Origin: Macrosoma leucophasiata
Lineage: Eukaryota; Arthropoda; Insecta; Lepidoptera; Hedylidae
Direction of reading: 5' to 3'
Assembly: GCA_036365455.1 (NCBI GenBank)
Contig: JAWQUS010000007.1
Coordinates: forward strand, 23,638,001-23,702,000
Length of the DNA: 64,000 nucleotides
In this document: piece after piece, positions 22,801-34,800 of the stretch
Numbering within the stretch: the first letter of the stretch is position 1
Layout: each line of letters opens with the position of its first letter
Translations under genes and position numbers: made by a program
The notes under the pieces: generated by a model
The model's database searches: none
What the model saw: only the letters and a program-made list of their open reading frames with translations
What the model was told of the DNA's origin: nothing

Positions 22801-25800
22801 GCTCTCCAGGGAGCCTTATTATATGAAAATGAATGAATTACCTTACCTATAGGTAAGCATCGTATTTTGATAGGAAACCTAGTGGATATATATTCTCTAG
22901 GTCATATATATGCGTACAAATTAGGTTAACCTATCACGATAAACGAAATAATTCTGCAGCAGAATCCTTACCTGTACCTATCGAAAAATGATTATGTTCA
23001 ACACTAATGGTGACAGACCGCACTACGACTTTACTTTGAGCAAAGTATGCTTAGAACTGTCAGAAATGTATGGGATTTGACAATTCGAAGCGTACTTTGC
23101 TCGAAAGTCAAGTCGTAGTGCGGTCTGTGAATCTCGCCCTAAGACTGGCTTACACCATCTAACTTCAACGAATTTGTTGAAGTACTTACATACCAGTAAA
23201 ACAAAGAATGAGATGCATCATTAAAAAATATAATTTGTTAATGACGTCATAACTTTAATTATTAACTGTAACCGGCCAAAAGGCGCAGGTTAAAGTAATT
23301 GTCAAATATTGTAACTACACTTACCACCCTGGTAACTTTAACAATGTTAAAAATATCCTGGGGCAACGCATTCCCCGAAAGGGTAGGCAGAGGTAAATTG
23401 CATGCATTCAAGCATACATGTGAACACCCACGATTCGCCGGTTACATTTTGGTCCATGTAACAAGTGGCATCTGTTGACATCTCTGGGAACATTACCAAA
23501 CTCAGAAGTACTGGGAAACTAACCGGAACATTTAAAAATTCCAATCAAATTAGAGATTATTTTACACCTTTATCTCTGGTTGCCCCCGACCCGGCAATCG
23601 GACCCAGGACACCAGCGTGGCAGTTGTGGTCAGCTAACATTATACAACTGACGTAGTTTATAGAACCCCCCGAGGGTTTCCGCCTTGTGGTGGCGGGGGG
23701 GCTCAGTACCCGGTGGTTGTGCCACACCGGCGAAGCCAAGAGGAACCCAGAGAGGGGGCGGCGTTTGGCGTAGCTCTGCCCGCCACTCGCTGCTGTGGAG
23801 AGGAGACGGCTGGGAAGGAGGTGTACGGGTATTTCGTTGGCTCTGCACTCTATACCCAGCCGCCTAACGGTAGTCCCGCCGTCAGATGGGGACGTGGTGG
23901 GAAGGCGGCTGGGGAAGAGGTATATGGGTATGTCGTTGGCCCTGCACCCTATCCCCAGCCGCCTAGCGTGGTCCCGCCGCTCGATAGGGACGTGGTGGGG
24001 CCGCGGGGGGGCGGTTGAAGGTCAGTTCATCCCTGTCACTCCCACTCCCCCGGGGCCGGACTGTGTGCCCCTGGACTCCTCCACCCGGGCGTCTTGGGAC
24101 GTCTGGCTTTGTGAGTGGTCGGGGCAGGGACCTTTGGGTGTCGGACTACGGGATGTCCGTCGCCCAGAGGGAGATAATTTTAGATTCACTTAGCAGAGTT
24201 GCAATGCAAGTGCAGGCACTAGTGAGAACGACTCTGCTACCGATCAAACTCAAAAGTATTGCTCTTTTTGTCAAAATCCTTAGATCTAATACAAATAGGA
24301 ATTAAAGTAGAATACATATCATGTGAACGTACATGGCATATGCATATATAAATACACATATGCATATAATCAACAAAACTTAACATTAAGAATATCGTGA
24401 TAGATATATCGAGATAGAATGGTGAGTGCTCTGTCGAACTGTTCGACATGGTGCCACCGTCTCTTTTCCTACACCGTACTACCCGCCGAAGAGAGAAGTT
24501 TCACCCTCACCGACTGGACACCTGGCAGTGCTCAACGGTGCGGTTTTCTCGTTCGTTTCTGCCCAAAACGTGTAAATTGTGGAACGAACTTCCCTCTGAG
24601 GTGTTCCCTCGGTGCTACAATATGGGGTTCTTCAAAAATGGCGTCAAAAGAGTCCTTCAGGGCTGGCAGCGCGTTGGCAACTCCCCTGGTGTTGCAAATG
24701 TCCATAGGCGACGGTGACCACTTACCATCAGGTGGCCCGTCTGCTTGTCTGTCAACTTAATGACATAAAAAAAAAAAAAAAAAAAAAAATAGAAGATATC
24801 ACCCGCACACCACAACAGGCCAGTCCCCACAATCAGCACCCGTTCACGAGTATGACGCATGAACTGATCATTTAGACATATCAGCGTCTTGATACTTTCT
24901 AGAAACCAATTCGGCCAACAAGGGTATGACATCACGGATGCGTCCATGTTGACAAATCGATGGACATTAATAATACACAGGCCGTTTTGCCGTGTCGCGC
25001 CCTATCGATTGTAAAGCAATCTACGTACACAAGCCCACGGTCAACGGACAATGTCGTGACGGGCAGGGCAGGCCCGTGCGATGGCAGGGTCCTGAATGTT
25101 ATTTGAAAAGACTTAATCCAACTCTAATCTCAATACTGGTGGTAGAGTTCCAGTGACGGAGCTCGCGGGTGTAGGCACCACCGCGTTATCTAATATACTT
25201 GTCGCTAAATGTTAGTGTTCAGCACCATCGTGTTCCGGTCAGGTGGTAATGTACGGCCCTGTAATTGCCGGCACAGAAGCATAACACCTTAGGCCTCAGA
25301 AGTAGTAACGCATCTGCATTTTGACCTCTGGTCTTTGTGTGGGTGTCTATAGGCTGCAGTCATCACTTAACATCAATGTGAACTGCAAGCTTGTTTGCCA
25401 CTTACATTACTTTAAAAAAAAAAACTCACAGCCCCACACAAGGTATAAGCCTATGTCGGGGCTTCATAATACGAATCTAAAGTAAGGAACTAAACTAAAT
25501 ATGGGCCGTGGTTTGGATTAGTTTACGATATTCTTAAAAGGACAATGATACTGTTCCATACATTTCTGGGCCCAGGTGTTAACACTGTACAAATTGTCAT
25601 TTTCAAATGACTATAAAATAAATAATTTGAAATACGAGCATTTTTTGAATTGCCAGTAATTGAATATGTAGGTATATATGACCAAGTAAAAGTTGAGTTA
25701 GATTGCTAATTGTTAACTGTATAACAAAATATACTGTGTAATGGGTTAACCAGTAACAATTTTGCAGACCCAAAATTACAAGAAGTTGGCTATGCCGTTT

Positions 25801-28800
25801 GTAGTAAAGTGAAAACCGATGGAAATTATCATTCACCATTGGTAGGTATTATAAAATTGATATTAATCTTCGACAAGTGGTTGAATCTTTATGTAATTGC
25901 GAGTGGGTGATGGTATGGTTGTTGGTTTCAAGATGTTATTCAATCATCGTAGAGTCTTTGTCATTGATAATTGAGGGTTTAAGCATAGTTTTCTCAGCAA
26001 AACCTAAGCTGAGCTCATATAAAAGAACGTTATAATAAAAACAAAGCAATAACCTATTATTTCGTTTCGGTGATACATAAAACAGAGAAGTCGGTAATAG
26101 TGAGCAAGTCTCAAAACAGTTTTCCTAAAATATGAAAAAATCGCTCACACTAGGCGGTTGCTTCGGACCTATTTCCTACGTGTTGTTTTGCACCATTTAA
26201 CATGAATAACAAAATTATAAGAACCCATTCGCTCACCCTTTTTATCGAGCGTTCACCGTCGTCAATAAAACAACGTTAACTCATGTTTACAATCCTCGCT
26301 GCCAATCGTAATATAAAGAATCGAAACGAAATTAATAATCTGTGTGGTGGTCACGAAAAGCTGATTCACGAGGAAATGACACTTATGTATAATAAAATAA
26401 AGAACAAGGTCGCACTCTTCAAAATAAAGTCTCCATTTACCAGCGGCTTCATACATAGTTGACAAGCAAATAATACGAGCTTCTTACATTGTCTAGTTAA
26501 ATAGATGGTTGTTGGAAATAAGTATTGTGTAATTTAGCCATTTGATAGATGTGTACATTTGGAAAACGGATAAACCGTAAACGTAAACTCATGCCTAATG
26601 ATGTAATTTAAAATGCAATCATGCAATGCTATAATATATGTAAAAAACCGGCCATGTGCGAATCAGACTCGCCCGTGAAGGTTTCCGTAGTAGCAAGTAA
26701 TGTTGTATCTGCGAAAATAAATTAGGGTTATGTTAAGTCATAATAGGTTTAAAATCATTACAGGAAACTCAAAATTCGTATTGCGCATTTGTATGGGAAA
26801 CGTCATAGTAAACTCATCAAGTACGCGCGCCAGTGTAGGTACTTATTTCGTGACTACGAGTCTACGTCATGCGAGTTATGAAGAATGATACGGGACCAGA
26901 AAAAAAAACAAAAAGAAAACAACTACTAAACTCACCACATTTTTATAGTTTTCCATTTTTAGTGTAAATGTCACTTTAAATCCATCCAATTCGGATGAAT
27001 ACCTAATGATATCATACTGCTAAAATAATGATTCACAATAGATGTACACTGATATAAGTAAATTATCGTTAAAATTGTATGTATGTATCTATATTCCATC
27101 AATTCCATATTTTATTTTGCCGTATGCATATCCGGAACAGTCATGCACGCTTAAATGTCTTTGCCTTTGGCGGCGTCGTGTGGCGGGTTGCTCACTTCCC
27201 TCTAAAATGGTCGAGGAGGGCAATGGCTGTCACATGCGTCACACTCGTGAACGGGTGCTGTTGGTGGGGACTGGTCTGTTCTGGTTTGCAGGAGCTACAT
27301 CACATTTAGTAGATAGCAGTTTATTTGCATCTATGCTACATGACATTATTTGATTTTTCACGATAATCTGTACTAGATTTAAGCTCTCATTTAAAAGAGC
27401 TCTTACTGAGTTTGTTGGGTAGCGGAGTTCTTCTCAGTAGTGACTGCACTTGGAACTCTGCTAAGTGAATAACATTGATCTTGACGAATAAGTTTTTCTT
27501 TTTCTTCATTTATTATAATTGAAGGAATTGAAAAATTTTATGATTATTATATTTTAACCAAATAGTTTAAATTCTAATTTTTAATTTACTATTAATATAT
27601 GATTTTGCTTTTACTATATGTAATGGTTATTCGCTCTAGGTAGTTTATGATTTATTGACGTTTTGAAAGTATCTGTAAAGATCTATTCGAAATAAAAATA
27701 TTTTCTATTTCTATTTCTATATGACGTCATTTCCTAAGGTCAATTCAAGTTCAAAGCCCTGCGAATAGAAGGTCTAGAAGGCCTACAAGGTACAATAGAG
27801 CTATTCTTCAATTCGTTCAACATTCTTCGAAACTGTTTTAATCGACTTGTGACTCACATCGTGCATTGATAGATAGGTATCGATATTCAATTAACGCTTA
27901 ATTTTCGTGAAACTATAAATAGATGACTGACACAATTTTTTCTTTGATTATATTATCGATATAAAATTATTTCTTCTTTATCTATCATTAAAAAGCTAGC
28001 GAATGTGTATGCAAAGCAAATGCATTTTTTGTTTGTGTTTTACTTTCTGTAAGACATAAATAAAATACTAGAATATTAACACATTCGATAACGATACATA
28101 TTCAAATATGAAAAATTTACTGTTGTACCTATTGTGTAATTTAGAAAAATTACACTGCAAAACTTACAAATTTTCGAATTCAAATTTTAGTTAGTCACTT
28201 GGAATTTTATGATTTATCAAAATTCTAATAATTATTTGTGGTACTGGTAATTTGTACTTACTTACACGAAAATCTGAGGATAAAATGTAGATGTCACCTT
28301 ATTTACCCTTATTTGTTATTTTGGTTAAATAGGGACTGGGCAATACGTTATCATCTAACCAAAACATGATAGTACTGAACACTACCATTTCGCCTCAGAT
28401 AGATTCGGTAATGGTGATGTCTACGTCCTCGAACGCCAGCACTGGAGCTTTACCACCAGTTATTAGTATTAACAACGAATAAAAATAAAAATTACGCGGA
28501 AATTGGAGCCGCTATCTAGAATAGACGCTTTAGACTCAACAATTTTCAAAATATACATTTTATTAAACAAATATTTGCCAAGTATTGTCGATTCCAATCA
28601 AAATATTAAATATTCATTGCACACATTAAGCTTAAACTCGTACACCAGCTGTAGGTTTACACACTTCACTTGCGGTGTTTGGTCGGTGCTATCGAGTTAA
28701 TAATAAAATTATACTAGCTGATCATACGTTAATTCGTACCTTAACGGTATAAAAACGATTGTTTGTCGGTAAAGTCGGTTTATGGACCCAATAGGAAGCC

Positions 28801-31800
28801 CAAGAGGGGTTGGGACTTTTGCTCTAACTAATCTTAACGCGTAATTAAGATATAGGGGAAAGGCTTGCACTTGCCTGTTGAGTACCTCTATAAAATATGA
28901 GCTGTCTATACGTATAGCAGGTACCTAAGATTTCTATGTACCTTTGAAAGTGATGTGATGTGAGACACATTGTGAATTCCGGCTTTGCTAAAATAGCGTA
29001 GGACTGGAGGGGCTCCGGGATCTTACTCTATATCTAAGTACTTAACGAACGAAAACCTACATAGAATATAGGGGAAAACACATAGAGCAACACCGGAGGG
29101 GAGTAGCTATATGCAGGCTTTCCCCTCTGTCAAAGTACAAGCCCAAATGGCCCTTTACCTTTCGCCTGGATGTTTAAATGTGTGCGTGAAATTGTTTCTG
29201 TATTCTTTTAAAGTCAAGGTTTGCGTTTCTTAGTAATAGACGATTTTTGTAGTGTGCGTGTGTGTAGCACGCGTTTCCCCCCGCAAAAAATGACTGTTTT
29301 GCATCGGTAATTAACGCTATGGCTTCTCCCCTCCAGTCCAGCTCCAGTGTTGCTCTATAGGAAAACAAGATCCTATGACGGTAACGTGAATGTGTCGTAA
29401 CCAAACTTTGCATCGAAGCAAGGTCCAAAACAAATGGAGAAGGCGTGCGATAGTATACAGGTGACCAAGGTACCTGAAAATTTAATACCGTCGTCATAGT
29501 GCTATTGTGGCGTGCCTTTCCATATTTTATCGCCGTTTCTTTTCAACGCGGGCGTGGCCTGCATGACGCATCCATCTGTATATCGAGTATAATATAAATA
29601 TGTCATTACATTTACTGCAACTTTATTATTCAGTGGAAATTGCCTCCAACTTCTGTATTCTGTCGAAAGAAACTTTGTAAAGCTTTGACGACAGTGATGT
29701 GGATGACAATGTAAAATGGACGGTAAATACATTTTTAATAATGCTTTCTTGAAATATGGTTAGTTTGAATATGTAAATACTATTGGTGTGCCTATTTGTC
29801 TTTTCCTGTGAATATGTGATTCTGTTTAAACTTCTTCCACAAGGTATAGTCTGTATAATATTCTTTGAATTTATTTTGGTCGTTGTTGCCACAAAAAATG
29901 TATGTTTGAATTTAACAAAACTGCCAGCTCATCTGACATTTTTTTTTTATGTAACGAACGTGGCAAACAAACATGTAGATTGATCCTGATCTGAAAGAGA
30001 AGCTCTGTTCGAGTTGTTGACGACTCAGGACTTCATTCTGAGCAGGTGCTGAGACATTGGATGTCTATCAATCTTTTATAACAATGACTGTCCTGCTGCC
30101 GAAGAGGGGCTTTAAGAGGAGATTAAATTTGTCTCTTGCAAAAAATATTTTTTGCTAAGAATGAGCAGGCTGGAGTTTGACCTTCAATCTGAGGTATTGC
30201 CTCGGACTTCCAATGAGAGGTACTCTAAAACTGGAAGCAAAATTCTTCACTGTTCCGCCGGCAGATTGACTATGCCACTCTTCAAGTGTTATCATTATCC
30301 ATAAGTGACGGTAAGCACTTCCTATCTGCTTGTCTGCCAAGATAGTGACTTAAAATGAAGCTTATTTTTTGTCAAGACTTTTTCTGCTTCTACCTGTACT
30401 ATCACCAGTTCCAAAAAAAGTCATAAATGTTAAACCAGCTGATGGCGTTCGCTCGTCAATTAATAATAGAAGCAAGGCGTGTCCACAACAGTCATCGTAC
30501 AAAAGTGTTTATGAATTTTTAGGTAGAGTAACGTGTGGATGACCTAAATACACTTTATTTTATATGCAACTACTACAGTATCATATTGTGGTATAGAATA
30601 CTGGATGAAGAATGAATTATATATAAATATCACTGGCTGTGTATGATATGAATTGTTCCTTTACGCAATAACACATGCGTGGTGATATTGTTTGCAGTTT
30701 GTTACCCAGGTATTATTGTACATAGATACAATCACTCGTAAATATCATTAAACCGTCAAAACACGAGAGACCGCCGGCGGCGTGTGAACAATTGATATCA
30801 ATAGCCATATTTTTCTCGCGAGCTGACGGGCTAATTAAACAGTTTATTTTATTACTTTTTTAATGCGAACAGTCTACGGGACCTTTAAACACATCTGAGA
30901 CGTATTTTATTTTTAAAGAAAAATGGACTTCAGGCGAGACTCGAACTCGCGATCTACTGGGAATCTAGTCCAGCCGCTCTTCCAATTGAGCTACTGAAGC
31001 CCTGCCCGATTTGTCAAATCTTTCCTTCACATCTATTGCATTGCTTTATGGTAGCAGCAGCGCCATCTATTACCAACTATGCTAGTTAGGCAACCGATAT
31101 AATAGACTTTTCAGTTTATTGAATATCGTAAAAAAGTCGCTTTTACCCTTAATAATTGTTTTATATTATTTCGCATTGACACATGCTTGTGAAATATATA
31201 TTATTTTTAAAGAAAAATGGAAAGAAAAAAATTGACATCAGGCGAGACTCGAACTCGCGACCTACTGGGAATCTAGTCCAGCCGCTCTTCCAATAGCTTC
31301 AGTAGCTCAATTCTCGCCTGAAGTCAATTTTTTCTTTCCATTTTTCTTTAAAAATAAAATATATTTCACAAGCATGTGTTAATGCGAAATAATATAAAAC
31401 AAACATCTGAGACGTATTTAACAATATCCCTACTGCACGAGGGAATCCCTGGAAGGTAATACAGTACGTATTACTTTCCAGGGATTCCCTTCAAGGGGAA
31501 TTGACCATTGCTTATCATTTCTAGGCTAGTAATAATAAAGTCTAATAAATTGTTTCAAGGGAGCCTAGAATGATCTGACTTTATTTCCCTCTGCTTTGAA
31601 CCTGATATTAGAGAGCCGCGCCAATCATATCACACATTAATGTTGCAGGTAAATGGTGAACGTAACCCAGAAGAGGTGTACAAAGACTTCCGAGCAGCTG
31701 TCCTGCAGATCTTGGGCGCAATGGAAGATCAGGGCTTGGCTGGCGTCGGCGTCGGTAATGGTGGTAAGGAACTTTTTCTAAAAACTAGCTTGCGCGAAGC

Positions 31801-34800
31801 AGAAGAATTTTGTGAAGTGAATATGTGTTTATACCTGTTTTTATCACTTTCGTCGTGGTGCATACCCGATTCTAAATATCTTGCGTCGCGCATGCACAGA
31901 TTACGGTCGTTGCAACTGCCGCGGGACCGACAAAGACAGGTTATATACGACATTCTCTCTATTTCGCGATGGCACTGGCACAGCTAATAGTCTACGAGCA
32001 TAGCATTTTACTGGTGGTGGACCTTCAGTGAAGGAGCTCGCCGGCGTAATCACCACCGCTTTACCTAATATACTTGCCGCTAAATGGTAGTGTTCAGCAC
32101 GATCGTGTTCCGGTCAGGTGGTAATTTACGGCCTTGTAATTTCCGGCACAGAGGCATAACACCTTAGGCCTCAGAAGTGGCAACGCATCTGCATTATGAC
32201 CTCCGGTCTTTGTGTTGGTGTCTCTAGGCTGCAGTCATCACTTAACATCAATGTGAACTGCATGCTTATTTGCCACTTTCATTACATAAAAAAAATTGCA
32301 CGGATATGGCGACGTTCCGAAAAAAAAAGACTCATGTTTTCAATAAATGACAGTTTAAACTTCTTAAGTTTTGAGTATTTTTTTTTTCATTATTCTCCTG
32401 AAACCCATTTAACAGCAAGGTCTGTATAATTTGCATTATTTACCTTGTAATAGTGTAATGTTCATATATCTTCGTATGTAGGGATATTACATACTTCAAG
32501 TGTTAGTTAGTAGTCAACTGCCTCGGTAGCCTAGTGGTAGCAGGCCACTACTACTACTACGCTGAGGTCCTGGGTTCGATTCCCGGGTAGGGGGTTATCA
32601 GAGATAATGGTGAAAAAGCCTTTATCTCTGGTTCTATTGGGATTTTTCCATTTTCTGGAAATTTCCCAGTACCTCAAAGTTTGGTAATGTGCCCGGAGAT
32701 GTCAACAGGCTCGCCACCTGTTACATGGGCCAAAACGTAACCGGCGAATCGTGGGTGTTTGCATGTATGCTTGAATGCATGCATTTACCTCTGCCTACCC
32801 CTTCGGGGATTACAGGCGTGAAGTTACGTACGTCAAGTGTTAGTTAAATGTCCTGTTCTATCGATCACACATTCTAGTCGGTCAAACAGTACTCCCTTCC
32901 CTTGATATCTCAGTAACAATGTAGGTATACCAGGAGAAATCATCGGCGTCGAACCGGCCCCACCCAAACCCGAACCGGAAATGACGGCAGAAGACGTTGA
33001 AGCCATGGAACCGTTGCCGCCAGTCACCGCTACCCTGCCAACTGTTCCGGTCACAAATTTGCCAAGCATGCCAAACACCAACTTGCCGACTATGCCAATC
33101 CCGGTGCCTGCACTACCCGTGATGCCAGTCAATGGCGACCTGAATAGACTTGTTAGTCCAATGGTATGTTTTACACATAATTCAATATATTTGCCAACTT
33201 GTATTTTATAACTGAACTGTCTCAGTAGCCTCGTAGTACCACTACTACTTCGCTGGGGTCCTGGGTTCGATTCCCAGGTCGGGGGCTATTAGAATTATTA
33301 ATCCTTTATCTCTTGCTCTATTGGGATTTTTCCTTTTTCTGGATTCTGGAAGCTTTCCAGTACCTCGGAGTTTGCTAATGTGCCCGGAGATGTCAAAAGC
33401 TCGCCACCTGTTTATTACATGGGCCAAAGCGTAATCGGCGAATCGTGGGTGTTTGCAATGTAGTATTCCTTTATGTTGCTTGAATGCATGCATTTACCAC
33501 TGCCTACTTCTTCGGGGATTACAGGCGTTAAGTTACGTTGTATTAATAAAATCAAACCGTTCCAAGGGCCAGGTGGTAATAAATAACGAGGGATCGGCAG
33601 TAGCATCCCGGGATAAAGGTACCGTCAGCGCCATCGCCAATCTGCCTGCCAAGCGTGACGGTTATGGCATATTCTCCCCTAATGACGCTCATCACAGTTC
33701 TGGACTACTTTAGGGAAAACTTTGCCCAACAGCGGACGTGTTTCGGTTGGAGTGATAACTATGATATTGAGTATATATAGTATACATACATCGGGTGTAT
33801 CCGCCTATCTGTATTGCTGCTGACATTTGTCATTGCTGTCAAATTTTTATGTCGATTTGTAGCTCCTTTAATAGTAGTATTGATAATCTGATTGATATTC
33901 TCTTTTTCGTAGGTGATAAACAAGCGATAATGGTAGATTATTTCGATTATTGTTCGATAGGCGGTCGCACCCCTGGTACTGTTTCAATTGCATAAGTACC
34001 AGATTCCCAGCAAATTTTAAAAAGCTTTTTTGTCCAAGCCCTGTATCGACAACCATTGCCACTCCCTATCATTTATAAACAGACAGTCTAAAGAATAAAT
34101 CAGCAATACGACAATGAGTTTCTTGGTAAAAAAAACACCTTCGCGGCGCCATTGTCCTCCCCTTCATTTATCTTGTACAAAAGTTAAATGCAAACCTGTA
34201 CTCAAGGTGACTGGAAGAATAAGGGAGGGCGTGAAAGGATCAATCCTTGACCCACTGTTGGGCCATTTCCTTTGTATAATGCGCCATGTGATGATCGATT
34301 TTTTTATTTGTATGCGTAAACGATATTTTCATTAGCAAGAGTGGTGTTTAGGGAAAACATTTTCGGTTTATGACATTCAATTTGCATAATATAGCGACAT
34401 TAGGGCACTGCCGTTGTTTAAATGTAGGACGAATTATGATTATGCAATAGGGTAGATGTTGAATGAGATATACCTACTTATTAGATATTTTTTAAGTTAT
34501 GCTCACTGCTTATTTGTATGAGAAAACTACAAATATAATGATATTTTTTATTTAATCTCTCCAGACACGAGAAAAATATGACAATTGAAATTCAATTGTG
34601 TCTCGCCGCCGGTGGCCGTACGATCCTTGAAGGATTAAGCTACTATGTACTTAAAGATATGGACATAAAAACCGTTATCGTCCCCAATGCCACCCGCGTG
34701 GCGTGGCCCAATTCGTTGTGCCACTGTGAGACTGTGACAGTAGTCACGGGGCCACACGTTACCATTTGATAATTTCCAGTGAGATAGCCGAAACATGATA

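Noticed and set aside
23713..24193. Overlapping open frames in the GC-rich block as a gene
   Set aside because: Openness follows from high GC; the proteins are low-complexity and contain the tandem DNA repeats in different frames.
32517..32600. A tRNA gene (tagcctagtggtag ... gggttcgattcc)
   Set aside because: Head of family C, which recurs many times with a common body and target duplications.
34578..34769. Open frame in intron 6 considered as an extra kinase exon
   Set aside because: No acceptor/donor in the right phase, no similarity to kinase sequence, and exons 6 and 7 already join in phase 0.
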